NCBI RefSeq assembly: GCF_018141445.1
Contig: NZ_CP058649.1
Span: 4,545,001 to 4,609,000 of the forward strand
Source of the DNA: Vallitalea pronyensis
Lineage (GTDB): Bacteria > Bacillota > Clostridia > Lachnospirales > Vallitaleaceae
DNA: 64,000 nt
Direction of reading: 5' to 3'
A program made the translations under genes and the position numbers. How positions within the stretch are numbered: position 1 is the first letter of the stretch; the number at the start of each line of letters is the position of its first letter. The notes below the pieces were generated by a model. That model searched no databases, had not been told where the DNA came from, and saw nothing but the letters and a program-made list of their open reading frames with translations. Below, piece after piece: positions 26,937 through 35,898 of this stretch.

Positions 26937-28241
26937 TTGAAAATATGTGTAATAGGTGCTGGATATGTAGGACTCGTAGCCGCATTATCCTTTGCAACAT
27001 TTAAAAACAACGTTATATGTGTCGAAAAAGATCAAGAAAAAGTGGATAAATTAAAACAAGGTGTTCCTATTATATATGAGAAAGGGTTAGAACCCTTATT
27101 AAAAACATGTTTATCGAAAAAAAAGATAATATTTACAACGGATATAGATAGGGCTGTTAAGAAATCTGATATTATATTTATAGCTGTAGGAACACCTACT
27201 AAAGAGGATTGGAGTGTTGATGTATCCCAGGTCATGGAAGTGGCTAATCAAATATCTCAATCCATAAACACGTATAAAATTATTGTAACGAAAAGTACTG
27301 TTCCTGTGGGAACACAAAAGCGTATTAAGGACATTATCCATGATAATGGGGTACAAGAAAACAAGTATGATGTGGTGTCAAACCCTGAATTTTTACGAGA
27401 AGGTAGAGCTATCAACGATTTTTTACATGGTGAAAGAATTGTTCTAGGCTGTGATTCAGAAAAAGCTAGTAGCATCATGAAAAAATTGTACAAACCTTTA
27501 AGAACCCCTGTTATTGTAACGACCCCTCCAACAGCAGAGCTGATTAAGTATGCTTCCAATGCTTTCCTGGCAACTAAAATATCTTTTATTAATGAATTAG
27601 CTAATCTCAGCAATATTGTTGAAGCTGATATAGATACCATTGCTTATGCCCTAGGTATGGATAAACGTATATCCCCTGAATTCTTACAGGCAGGTATTGG
27701 CTATGGTGGATCCTGTTTCCCAAAAGACACAAAAGCGCTCGTTAATATCGGTAAACATTATGACTATGACTTTCGTATTGTTAAAAGTGCCATTGATGTT
27801 AATGAAACCCAACGCCTTCTTCCTATTGACATATTATTAAATCATTATGAAAGCTTGGAAGGTAAAATCATTACCCTATTGGGTCTTACATTCAAACCGG
27901 GAACGGACGATATAAGAGAAGCGCCTTCCCTATACATTATTAAGGCCTTACTTGAAAAAGGTGCCATCGTTAAGTGTTATGATCCCATGGTAAGTAATGA
28001 GATTAAAAAAATATACCCTCAACTGACCTACTGTGATGACCTCTATGACAGTGTTGTTGATTCGGAGTGTCTTATACTCTGTACTGAATTAGATGATATC
28101 TATCAAATGGACCTCAAGAAAGTGGTTAAGAAAATGATGAATGCTATCATGATTGATGGAAGAAACATGTTTGACATGGATGAGGTGAAATCTAAGGGGT
28201 TTAAGGGTTACTATTCTATGGGAAAAGGATCTTATACGTAA
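26937..28241 (+). CDS. ugd: UDP-glucose 6-dehydrogenase
   Basis: The 434-residue protein starts with TTG behind AGGTGA. The Rossmann motif GAGYVG is at 7-12. The central block VGTPT, the KSTVPVGT strand and the catalytic C260 in GYGGSCFPKD define UDP-glucose/GDP-mannose dehydrogenases. It oxidises UDP-glucose twice to UDP-glucuronate using NAD+. It lies next to a GT4 glycosyltransferase and two CotS-type genes in convergent orientation. In Bacillus the similar gene ytcA belongs to a spore-coat set, so a role in the coat or exosporium polysaccharide is a reasonable inference. Confidence 0.9.
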   Translation: MKICVIGAGYVGLVAALSFATFKNNVICVEKDQEKVDKLKQGVPIIYEKGLEPLLKTCLSKKKIIFTTDIDRAVKKSDIIFIAVGTPTKEDWSVDVSQVMEVANQISQSINTYKIIVTKSTVPVGTQKRIKDIIHDNGVQENKYDVVSNPEFLREGRAINDFLHGERIVLGCDSEKASSIMKKLYKPLRTPVIVTTPPTAELIKYASNAFLATKISFINELANLSNIVEADIDTIAYALGMDKRISPEFLQAGIGYGGSCFPKDTKALVNIGKHYDYDFRIVKSAIDVNETQRLLPIDILLNHYESLEGKIITLLGLTFKPGTDDIREAPSLYIIKALLEKGAIVKCYDPMVSNEIKKIYPQLTYCDDLYDSVVDSECLILCTELDDIYQMDLKKVVKKMMNAIMIDGRNMFDMDEVKSKGFKGYYSMGKGSYT

Positions 28242-28298
28242 GTACTGTAAATACATGATAAAAGCGACTACGTGGCATCTTGTAAAGCAAGTTGTTGC

Positions 28299-28370
28299 GT
28301 TAGAAAATTTCCTTGACGCATATGAAAACGCTTCTATTTCATATGCTAGTTCGAGGATTTTCCTATAACT
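28299..28370. repeat. Dispersed stem-loop repeat, copy 1
   Basis: An inner perfect 10-bp stem (GCATATGAAA / TTTCATATGC) encloses the nine-base loop ACGCTTCTA. Outer partly paired flanks GTTAGAAAA and TTTTCCTATAA complete it. The second copy at 54877-54942 has a different stem sequence but the same length, loop size, loop ending and flanks. Confidence 0.65.
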
Positions 28371-28378
28371 ATAAGAAT

Positions 28379-28406
28379 AAAAAAGTGTGCTGTGCACACT
28401 TTTTTC
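28379..28406. terminator. Bidirectional terminator between ugd and the glycosyltransferase gene
   Basis: AAAAAAGTGTGC pairs perfectly with GCACACTTTTTT around a TGT loop, so it would act in both directions. Confidence 0.88.
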
Positions 28407-28432
28407 ATGAATAATATAGGATGATACGACCA

Positions 28433-29581
28433 TTATTTTACTGTTTCAAACAAGGCTAATAATTGATTCGCTACCCTTCTGAACGTATAGTGTTCTTCTG
28501 CATCTTGACGAGCTTGTTTTCCCATAGCTGCAGCCTCATCAGGGTGATCTAATAGATAGGTTATCTGCTCTGCCATTGCTGCTGGATTATCATAATCATC
28601 AATGACAATACCATTAACATGTTGCTGGAATAACTCAGCGTTACCACCACGATTGGTTGTTATAATGGGTAGACCTGCTGCCATGCCTTCATAGTGAATA
28701 CGAGCTAAAGGTTCGCGCCATTGTGAGGCACATATGAAGATATCACCAATGTTATAAAAATCTGGAATTTCATCTGTTGCTAAAAAACCAGTAAAGACAA
28801 CCGGACCAGGTAAGGTCTTGGATTCTTCATGTATTTTAGTGGTAAATTCATCGATCTCATTGCTTCCATACCACTTACTTCCAACAAATACTACAGCTGT
28901 ATCAGGATGCGTTTCCATCACAGACCTCATGGCTTCTAAAACGATTTGCTGCCCTTTCTTGGCACTCAATCTGCTCACACATAAGACTACTTTTCGCCCT
29001 TCTATTTTATATTTCTTTAACAGTTGATTTTTTATTGCTAGTGCTTCCTTAGAGCCAGCTGGGTGATAGAGATCAACATTTGCAGCTGAATAAACAGGAT
29101 GTACTTTTCCCATAGCAGAAGGATACATGTTAATCACTTCGTTACCAATGAATTTACTTACCGTTGTAATAAACTCTACTTTATCAATCACTTCTCTGGC
29201 TTGGGGCGGTGATATTTTCTTAGGTATCATCATTTCATTATGCAAACTAAGACTGAACTTGGTATGGGGTACCACTTGACTCAATTGTTTAACCCACTTT
29301 GGTCGATTAAACACGTGAATTAAGTCAAAGGATTCTTTGTTCATACTCAATACTTGTTTTATATTCCTCACATATTCTGATTTTGTTCTTGCACCAAGGC
29401 GAATAAATGTAATGTTGCCATTGGTTTCTTTCTCCGGTAAATCACCCTTTAAAACTGAAAACACGGTGACACGATGCACCTTGGCTATCATCGGTAATAT
29501 ATTATCAATATAAAGCTGAATAGCTCCCCCAAGTACAGGTGGAACAGGTAACTTATCTGTGCAAACAAATGCAATATTCAT
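28433..29581 (-). CDS. GT4-family glycosyltransferase, spore-coat CotSA-like
   Basis: The 382-residue protein has the GT-B fold. An N-terminal opening with PPVLGGAIQLY is typical of CotSA-like enzymes. The hinge block VVLCVSRLSAKKG and the E-x7-E motif within EPLARIHYEG follow. Retaining GT4 enzymes transfer sugar from a nucleotide donor. The two CotS-type genes directly upstream on the same strand, with a 16-base gap, match the CotS-CotSA arrangement of spore formers. Thus modification of coat or exosporium polysaccharide is likely. Donor could be the product of the nearby ugd, which is only an inference. Confidence 0.83.
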   Translation of the reverse strand: MNIAFVCTDKLPVPPVLGGAIQLYIDNILPMIAKVHRVTVFSVLKGDLPEKETNGNITFIRLGARTKSEYVRNIKQVLSMNKESFDLIHVFNRPKWVKQLSQVVPHTKFSLSLHNEMMIPKKISPPQAREVIDKVEFITTVSKFIGNEVINMYPSAMGKVHPVYSAANVDLYHPAGSKEALAIKNQLLKKYKIEGRKVVLCVSRLSAKKGQQIVLEAMRSVMETHPDTAVVFVGSKWYGSNEIDEFTTKIHEESKTLPGPVVFTGFLATDEIPDFYNIGDIFICASQWREPLARIHYEGMAAGLPIITTNRGGNAELFQQHVNGIVIDDYDNPAAMAEQITYLLDHPDEAAAMGKQARQDAEEHYTFRRVANQLLALFETVK

Positions 29582-29597
29582 AGCGTCCCCCCTCTCT

Positions 29598-30608
29598 CTA
29601 GTGCCACTGATTAAGAATTGCTATTTTTTGTTGCTCCAATTTTGCAATTTTAGCGATCTTACCAGGATTCACGGATTTGTTTTTGGCGAATATATTTTTG
29701 ATGGTGCCAAAAAACCAGTGTGGAAATAGCATATCAATTTTTAGAACTTCTTTGTCTTCTGATGATAAAAGATTGTTTTTATTGTACATAGCCAAAATGT
29801 TATGGATATCATCTAATTCCCATTTCCCCCGTTTTTCTGCTCTTTTGCCAATAATTTTTCTTAGATCACGAGCAGGCAGGTCATAGGTGACACCATCCAG
29901 ATCAATAATGTATACGTCATCAGTGGTTCCAATGGCATTACCAGAACCATAATCTTGATGGCACATGGTTGATTCATGTAATGCTTTGTTGGTTAATTGA
30001 CCATAAGAGGATTTTTCAAGCTGCTCAATGGCTTGATTACATAATGCTATGATGCCATCAATGTATTGCAGATACGTTTTATACCCACTATGTGAAGGGT
30101 TCTCACTGGCTATCCCCTTCCATTTCTCCATTCTATTGCGCATGGATGTATATTGGTCAACCCATCTTCCAAGCTTTGTGGATATTTTTGCTCCTTCGGG
30201 TGCTTGATAACCTGTAGACATGGCATGAAAAGCGGCTAATCCTTCAATGCCCCTAACAAAATCAGCTGATTTCGTAAAATTAAGGTCTCTTCCATGAATC
30301 CATTCGTAGAGAACAAACAATTGTTCGTTATGAATGGTAATTGCCTCACCTGAGGTATTCAGATGGATTTTAGGTACTTTTCCACCTTTAGTATAGATAT
30401 GGCGTTGAGCATTCACGGAAAAAGTAGCTTTTTCAAGGGTATGTCGAAGGCGTTTCAAACATAATGTTTCACCATTATAATTAAATCGCCATAAACTTTT
30501 TAAACCATCATTTTGTATCACTTTAATATCTTGAGGGACAATATTATATTTTGAAAGTACATGACTGGCTATATCCATTAATTCACTCAATGAATTGGTT
30601 ACTTTCAT
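29598..30608 (-). CDS. CotS-family spore coat kinase-like protein
   Basis: The start is set at ATG 30608, behind AAAGGAACG; the longer open frame reaching into the previous gene has no such site. The product has 336 residues and the aminoglycoside phosphotransferase/CotS fold. The kinase-like catalytic block HQDYGSGN (catalytic Asp) and the metal-binding DLDG are present. In Bacillus, CotS and YtaA (CotI) are coat proteins, and CotH-like and CotS-like folds may phosphorylate coat components or sugars. It is the middle gene of a three-gene unit with CotSA-like and another CotS-like gene. Expression late in sporulation is expected, not shown. Confidence 0.8.
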   Translation of the reverse strand: MKVTNSLSELMDIASHVLSKYNIVPQDIKVIQNDGLKSLWRFNYNGETLCLKRLRHTLEKATFSVNAQRHIYTKGGKVPKIHLNTSGEAITIHNEQLFVLYEWIHGRDLNFTKSADFVRGIEGLAAFHAMSTGYQAPEGAKISTKLGRWVDQYTSMRNRMEKWKGIASENPSHSGYKTYLQYIDGIIALCNQAIEQLEKSSYGQLTNKALHESTMCHQDYGSGNAIGTTDDVYIIDLDGVTYDLPARDLRKIIGKRAEKRGKWELDDIHNILAMYNKNNLLSSEDKEVLKIDMLFPHWFFGTIKNIFAKNKSVNPGKIAKIAKLEQQKIAILNQWH

Positions 30609-30627
30609 TAATCTCACGTTCCTTTCT

Positions 30628-31656
30628 TTATAATAATGAATCGATGATGCTATTGAATGCTTCAATGATAGGCTCTTTTGATTTTTCAATAGCAATCACA
30701 TGCTTCAACTTCTTAACGTATTTATCTTCTGACCAACTTGCTTCTCTTTGTTGATAATATTTACTCATAAGTCCTACAAACAAATGGGGATACATGATAG
30801 TTGGTAATAGTACCTGCCATTGCCATGCTTCTAGTGGATTTTCTTCTTGGTACCATGCTAGAATGTCTCTTGTTAAGGAAATATCCCATCCTTCACGTTT
30901 TTTCATAATTTTATTAAGGAACTTTCGTATGTCTTTTGTTGGTAAATCAAAGGCTATGGAATCTGGATCAAGTACATAGATATGCCCTGTTGGATCCAAT
31001 ATTAAATTCCCATCAATGAAATCTTGATGAACCAAACATCCTGCTTGTTTCATGTCTTCTGACCATTTGTTGTATTGGGATTGATGATGGATAGCAAGAG
31101 CCTTATCCACGATATCACGAAACAATGGATACTCTGTCAAAATCAACAGTCCAAAGGCAGAATGCTCTTGTTTTGCCTTTTCTTCTTCATAAAACCCGTT
31201 TAATTGTTCCATCTTTTTACTCACTTTATGACCCCATGTTCCAAGCAGATCATTGGGTTTACTGCCACTTGGTGCTTGAAACCCGACAGAAGCTGCATGA
31301 AACTTAGCCAGTTCTTTTATGATCATCTCAAGCCCTGCCCTTTTTTTAGAACTAGGTGCATTGCCTTTGATGGCTTCGTTAAGGACATAGTTAGCGCCAT
31401 CTACTTGAACATATTTTTCTCCCTGTTTTGAAGGTAATATTGCAGGCATCTTAATGCCTCGCTCTACCAGGTATTCGATTGCTGCAATGATAAAGTCAAA
31501 TTTATCACATGGAATTGAATTTTTCTTTAGAATTTTATAGCCTTCTGGTGTTTCAATCCACCATACACCCTTTTTCACTTTGTAATTCTCATTTCTAATA
31601 CGAAGAACCTCCATATCATATGCACTTAAAACTTTTGATAAGTCTTCAACTGGCAT
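30628..31656 (-). CDS. CotS-family spore coat kinase-like protein
   Basis: The 342-residue product is homologous to the next gene. It has the nucleotide-binding strand region with VWWIETPEGYKILKK, the catalytic block HQDFIDGN and the metal-binding DPDS. The last has Asp-Pro-Asp instead of Asp-Leu-Asp. Both proteins share the FDLPTKDIRKF/YDLPARDLRK segment typical of this coat family. First gene of the cluster; the start follows AAGGAG. The two copies likely arose by duplication and differ enough to have separate targets. A metabolic small-molecule kinase role remains possible. Confidence 0.8.
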   Translation of the reverse strand: MPVEDLSKVLSAYDMEVLRIRNENYKVKKGVWWIETPEGYKILKKNSIPCDKFDFIIAAIEYLVERGIKMPAILPSKQGEKYVQVDGANYVLNEAIKGNAPSSKKRAGLEMIIKELAKFHAASVGFQAPSGSKPNDLLGTWGHKVSKKMEQLNGFYEEEKAKQEHSAFGLLILTEYPLFRDIVDKALAIHHQSQYNKWSEDMKQAGCLVHQDFIDGNLILDPTGHIYVLDPDSIAFDLPTKDIRKFLNKIMKKREGWDISLTRDILAWYQEENPLEAWQWQVLLPTIMYPHLFVGLMSKYYQQREASWSEDKYVKKLKHVIAIEKSKEPIIEAFNSIIDSLL

Positions 31657-31864
31657 GTATGAATCAACTCCTTTTACACATATTTTCTATGAAGAACTGT
31701 CCCTTCATTTCATGAAGATAGACTCTCTTCAGCGTTAAGCTTAAACCATATAGGCAAGCAGACCATCTACTAAGACGTTTAATGGTCTAAATAGCTAAAT
31801 AGAGTCTATCTCCTAGAAACTGCTAACCATCAAAATGTTTTATGGACAGCCTTGTTATCTTATT

Positions 31865-32152
31865 TTAGAGATAATAATCCTTTGGGTTTTTAAACATGTC
31901 TTCTCCTTCTTGCTCCTCTTCCTCTTCATCAAATTCTGGTTCTTCGCCCCAATTAATCTTTAGTCCAAAAGAGCCGTAATTGTACTCTTCATCATATTCA
32001 AATTTTACTTTGAATTCAAATTCTTCGCCGCTTGGTAAGAAAACATCTTCGCCTTCAATCTGTAATTCGCCTTTGAATAATTTCGAAAGCATTGAATTTA
32101 GAAAATGTACACCTTCTTTTTTATTGCCTACAAAAACCTCTTTACACTTCAA
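31865..32152 (-). CDS. Small acidic protein, amphi-Trp domain-like
   Basis: The 95-residue product ends in a very acidic tail (a run of Glu near 77-84). The middle alternates charged and hydrophobic residues (EFEFKVKFEYDEEY) and ends with LKINW, the layout of amphi-Trp domains. The function of these is unknown. The start follows AGGAGG. A 174-base gap separates it from the zinc-ribbon gene upstream. Assignment to the family is tentative. Confidence 0.5.
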   Translation of the reverse strand: MKCKEVFVGNKKEGVHFLNSMLSKLFKGELQIEGEDVFLPSGEEFEFKVKFEYDEEYNYGSFGLKINWGEEPEFDEEEEEQEGEDMFKNPKDYYL

Positions 32153-32285
32153 ATTCTGTTCCTCCTTATTTTTAATACCATCATAACAACTTCAATGAAT
32201 GTCTGTTATACATTTTTAAAGTTACTATAGTATATGAATAAGAAAAAAAAGTGTTCACCTTGTACACAAAAAATTGTACAAACAA

Positions 32286-32317
32286 AAAAACGTCAACCCC
32301 TATAGGATCAACGTTTT
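32286..32317 (-). terminator. Terminator after the zinc-ribbon gene
   Basis: On the minus strand AAAACGTTGA pairs with TTGACGTTTT around a short loop and ends in a run of T. Confidence 0.8.
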
Positions 32318-32326
32318 ATCCATTGA

Positions 32327-32569
32327 CTAATAGTCAATACCTGCTGCCATTACATTATCTGGATCAAAAGCATGACATGGTGTAACACCAAAAACCATTC
32401 CACAATGGGGACATTTATCTTCAAATGTTACCATTTCAAATGATTGATCACATGCCTCACATTCTATGGTAAGGGGCATGGGCATATGCTGTGTCGAAAA
32501 TCCCATCATTCTTACCTTATCAACCACTTGTTTTCCATTTTCAAAACTTCCTGAACATCCTTCGTGCAT
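32327..32569 (-). CDS. Small zinc-ribbon protein
   Basis: The 80-residue product has two CxxC knuckles, CEAC (near 37-40) and CPHC (near 53-56), forming a rubredoxin-like zinc ribbon. Additional Cys residues lie at 5 and near 64. The opening MHEGCSGSFENGK is unusual and conserved-looking. Role unknown: it could bind Zn or Fe, or carry a metal for the operon upstream (112 bases away on the same strand), which itself contains CxxC pairs. Start follows AGGAGG. Confidence 0.65.
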   Translation of the reverse strand: MHEGCSGSFENGKQVVDKVRMMGFSTQHMPMPLTIECEACDQSFEMVTFEDKCPHCGMVFGVTPCHAFDPDNVMAAGIDY

Positions 32570-32681
32570 TCTAATATCCTCCTTTAAGGCAACTTTTATT
32601 TTTTACTATGTGACCATAACTAAACCACAATCCATTGCATTGCTGTTATAAAACAGTTAATAAACGTATACCAATCGTACA

Positions 32682-33707
32682 CTATGCATGAAGTAATCCT
32701 TCATGAATCATATCACCTGTTCTCAGTGTAGAACGCATAGCTTTTATGACCTTATCCATTTTTTCTAGTTCAATGAGCATTTCTTTTTCCTCATCACCAG
32801 TTTCAATGACTTTATAGATACCGCCGTTCTTGATGACAATACGTTTATCTGCCATAAGCGCTAAGCTAGGGTCATGAGTAGCCATGAGCACAATCTTCTC
32901 TTTACTCACTAAGAGATTAAGGGCTTTCTTACGATCAATACCAGCATTCTCTATTTCATCAATAAGCACAATTGGTGATGTGCTGAGTATGGCAGTATCT
33001 GCAATCATAAGCGCTCTAGACTGACCTCCGCTAAGGCTGGTAATGGGTGTATCCAGATCAAATTTCTCACCAGCTAGATGATTAGCTGCTTCAATGATTT
33101 TCTTAATGACACCTTCTTCATTCTCTACCATACGGCTTTTTGCATGGAGCTCTAAGAATTCATTCACCGTTAAGTCCATGACAAAATTCATATTCTGAGA
33201 TAACTGAGCTACTAGTTTATTGCCAGAGGAAAAACGCCACTTTTTATCTGGCTCTTCACCATTAATTAAAATGGAGCGACCTGTGGGTGTATCGTTCATG
33301 GCTGTCCATTCAATATCGGCTAGTAAACGGCTCTTCCCAGAACCAGTAGGACCCACGATGGACACAATCTCACTTTTATGAATAACAAGCTCACCAAAGC
33401 CTTCTCTGTTTCCTGATTTATCATGCCCTGCAAGGATGGTTAAGGATTCTACCCCTTTTTCTTCCTTGATACCTAGGAATGTAAGCATCTGATTAATATA
33501 AATCACAATGTCATCCATTAGTTTTGAGGTATCAATAGCCCACTCTTCAATATCTTCTTCTGAAAAATGATCCAGATATGCTTTGAAAGTTGATGCTTTA
33601 TAAGCATCCACATCTAACTTGTTATCTGCAAAGAAAGACATAATGAAGGGGTATTTTTCTTCTAGTTCGCCAATGGTCAATGTATTTAACATGTCTTTAC
33701 GTATCAT
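32682..33707 (-). CDS. Soluble ABC-type ATPase with DUF1858-like N-terminus
   Basis: The 341-residue protein starts with a helical domain of about 65 residues that resembles DUF1858 (TIGELEEKYP...). The ABC ATPase follows with Walker A GPTGSGKS (119-126), signature LSGGQSRAL, Walker B VLIDEIE, and the H-loop in MATHD. There is no membrane domain, and no permease gene is in the unit. Its start overlaps the stop of the GTPase gene by four bases, which implies translational coupling. Such soluble ABC proteins may drive cofactor or cluster delivery. The true task is unknown. Confidence 0.75.
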   Translation of the reverse strand: MIRKDMLNTLTIGELEEKYPFIMSFFADNKLDVDAYKASTFKAYLDHFSEEDIEEWAIDTSKLMDDIVIYINQMLTFLGIKEEKGVESLTILAGHDKSGNREGFGELVIHKSEIVSIVGPTGSGKSRLLADIEWTAMNDTPTGRSILINGEEPDKKWRFSSGNKLVAQLSQNMNFVMDLTVNEFLELHAKSRMVENEEGVIKKIIEAANHLAGEKFDLDTPITSLSGGQSRALMIADTAILSTSPIVLIDEIENAGIDRKKALNLLVSKEKIVLMATHDPSLALMADKRIVIKNGGIYKVIETGDEEKEMLIELEKMDKVIKAMRSTLRTGDMIHEGLLHA

Positions 33708-34402
33708 TTTTCCTCACCTAATTTCATTTTTCTGACGTTACCCATCTGATAATCTTCCCCAATACGTGTTTCTCCAAGACAATAAGAACACATAGCCGAT
33801 GGCATGGAAAAGCGAAGTTGTTTTCCTTTAACGGAATCTATATCTGCTGTTTCATCATATAATAGGGTGCTTAGTTCATAAGCTCCTTGCCCTGTCAACC
33901 CATTAATATGCATGGTGACTGCTTTTGGATTCACGGAATTAACTTTTGATGAAAAGACTTCTCGTTCAGCTTGGGAGACAATATCACCTTTGGTGATCAC
34001 AACAATATCTGCTGACTTAAGCATGGGTCCAATTTTTTTAGGTGTGTTAATACCACTTAAGTTATCAATCACACAGATGGCATTAATGTCTTTGATATAG
34101 GGTGAACAACGGTTACATAAACCGGCACTTTCTGTAATGAGCAAATCCAGATTTTCTTCAATGCCCCATTGTACCACTTCTTCAATATTGCTAACAAAAT
34201 AATGGTCTGGACAAAGAGAACCTGAAAGACCTTTTTTAACAGGTACACCTGCCTTCTCATATAAAATATCGTCATCTGTATAGAGGCAATCAAACTTCAC
34301 AACACCTACGGATAACCCTCTTTGTTGCAAGGCTTGAATGGTTTTTAAAATAACAGAGGTTTTTCCTGATGATGGAGGTCCTGAAATCGTTACTAAATTC
34401 AT
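33704..34402 (-). CDS. HypB/UreG/CobW-like GTPase with CxxC pairs
   Basis: The 232-residue product has Walker A GPPSSGKTS (8-16), a switch region ITESAG and the guanine-specificity block TKGD (137-140). This is the SIMIBI layout of HypB, UreG and CooC relatives that insert nickel or other metals. Two CxxC pairs, C96/C99 in LCNRC and C205/C208 in MCSYC, plus C64, would allow metal or cluster binding. It lies between a substrate-binding-like gene (15-base gap) and an ABC ATPase gene (overlap). Hence a maturation or delivery role is inferred, not proven. Confidence 0.75.
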   Translation of the reverse strand: MNLVTISGPPSSGKTSVILKTIQALQQRGLSVGVVKFDCLYTDDDILYEKAGVPVKKGLSGSLCPDHYFVSNIEEVVQWGIEENLDLLITESAGLCNRCSPYIKDINAICVIDNLSGINTPKKIGPMLKSADIVVITKGDIVSQAEREVFSSKVNSVNPKAVTMHINGLTGQGAYELSTLLYDETADIDSVKGKQLRFSMPSAMCSYCLGETRIGEDYQMGNVRKMKLGEEK

Positions 34403-34417
34403 GGCTAACCACCCTTT

Positions 34418-35653
34418 CTATTCTATGGTTTCATTAAATATCTTTTCGCATTTTTCAATTAACCCACCAATGTCTGTCTCCTTAATATAGTCCCAACCAA
34501 GCCACATGTACTGGTGCTCGTTAGAAATCATATTGTCCACTTCTGGATTGACACTTGGGAACTTGCCATTATGTGCAAGAATTTCGCCGACATCTTTAGA
34601 GGCAAAGAAATCCACAACAGGTTTTAACAACTCTTTTTTATCTTTTTTAGCTAATAAGAATATGGGGCTAATAATGGCACCATCTGATGGCCATATAGCC
34701 GTCATTGGACCGCCACGTTTTGTCATTTTGGTGAAGAAATATGGCATAATGGTCACAACAGGTTTGTCGTATTTTTTACGATGCGATTTAACCATTTCTG
34801 ATGGGTGCATACTTTTTAGCAAGCTTTTTCCTAATTTCCGTACACCTTCTTCGCCGTACTTCTGGTGAATATTTAATAAAATGGCATTGAATAAATCAAA
34901 ATCACCTATGGGCAGACTCACGCAATTTTCAAATTCAGGTTTTAATATATCTTCCCATGACCTTGGTATGCTTCGCCCATTCAGCTCTTCTGTATTCACT
35001 AAGAATACTGCTGGCACAACCCCTATCATGGAGTAGCTTTTATCGGGGTCTTTTAGAGCGATACGGTCATTTTCAAAATCCTTATTATAATGTTCGAACC
35101 CTGTAATATCTTCAAAAACACCTTCTTCTTTAAACTTACCAATTAAATGTTTATCAAAAAACAAATCAAATCCAGCAGAAATAAAAACATCTGCAAGCAC
35201 ATCTGGATTTTCTGCCTTTTCTAGAGATTCCTTTAACCAATCAACGCCCATAGAAGCAGCTTTTAATTCATAATCAATTTTGATGCCCAAATGACTACCT
35301 GTATCTTCCATCCACTTTGTGAAACCTTCCATTAATGGAATTCTTACAGGGCAGGGTAATATCCCTTCAATTTTTACATTAGCACCTTCATGGGTTCCTT
35401 TATCCGCTTCATCTTGAATGGCCTTGTTGTGATTAATAGCATCTTCAAGGTTTTCAATAAAAACATCCACGTTTATTTTTTTCATTTTCATAGCAGCTTC
35501 AAGGTTAATCATTTTTCCAATGGTTTCTCTTTGTTTTTCATCACCCATACTCTCAAAACCGATTGATATAAACAAATCAATGGTTTCTGGATATCTATTG
35601 GTTATAGCATATAAGGTATCTGTTTGTTTCACATAATTAGCCATATCATCCAT
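34418..35653 (-). CDS. Cytosolic substrate-binding-like protein with DUF1858-like N-terminus
   Basis: The 411-residue protein lacks a signal peptide or lipobox. The N-terminal 70 residues (with ITNRYPETIDLF) resemble the DUF1858-type helical domain also seen on the ABC partner. From about 95 on it looks like a periplasmic binding protein of the iron/molybdate type: ILPCPVRIPL, a SAGFDLFFD block, a hinge near 210 and WPSDGAI. An intracellular binding protein linked to a soluble ABC ATPase and a metal-type GTPase is unusual. The start may be three codons later; both share AAAGGATGG. First gene of the unit. Confidence 0.72.
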   Translation of the reverse strand: MDDMANYVKQTDTLYAITNRYPETIDLFISIGFESMGDEKQRETIGKMINLEAAMKMKKINVDVFIENLEDAINHNKAIQDEADKGTHEGANVKIEGILPCPVRIPLMEGFTKWMEDTGSHLGIKIDYELKAASMGVDWLKESLEKAENPDVLADVFISAGFDLFFDKHLIGKFKEEGVFEDITGFEHYNKDFENDRIALKDPDKSYSMIGVVPAVFLVNTEELNGRSIPRSWEDILKPEFENCVSLPIGDFDLFNAILLNIHQKYGEEGVRKLGKSLLKSMHPSEMVKSHRKKYDKPVVTIMPYFFTKMTKRGGPMTAIWPSDGAIISPIFLLAKKDKKELLKPVVDFFASKDVGEILAHNGKFPSVNPEVDNMISNEHQYMWLGWDYIKETDIGGLIEKCEKIFNETIE

Positions 35654-35814
35654 CCTTTCATATTTGTTCCATATTTTTCATCTATTTATAAAGGGTAACA
35701 TGCTAAAGTTATCATACTAAAAGCTTTTTCTATTTGTTTCTTATTATACCTGTTTTTTAAGATTTCACCGTATCTTATGTTACCAACTTCATGTTTTATG
35801 TGTTATCAGAACCC

Positions 35815-35874
35815 AAAAAAGGACTGTCCACTGAAAAATAGCATAGCCTATGCTATTTTTTTTCTGGACAGTCC
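35815..35874 (-). terminator. Nested palindromic terminator of the alcohol dehydrogenase gene
   Basis: GGACTGTCCA pairs with TGGACAGTCC and encloses a second stem AAATAGCATAG/CTATGCTATTT. A T-run follows on the minus strand. Confidence 0.85.
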
Positions 35875-35898
35875 CATATTCGCTTATGGATACGACTA

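Noticed and set aside
27257..27640. A 127-codon frame antisense to ugd
   Set aside because: It is a shadow of a well-defined enzyme gene; no ribosome binding site.
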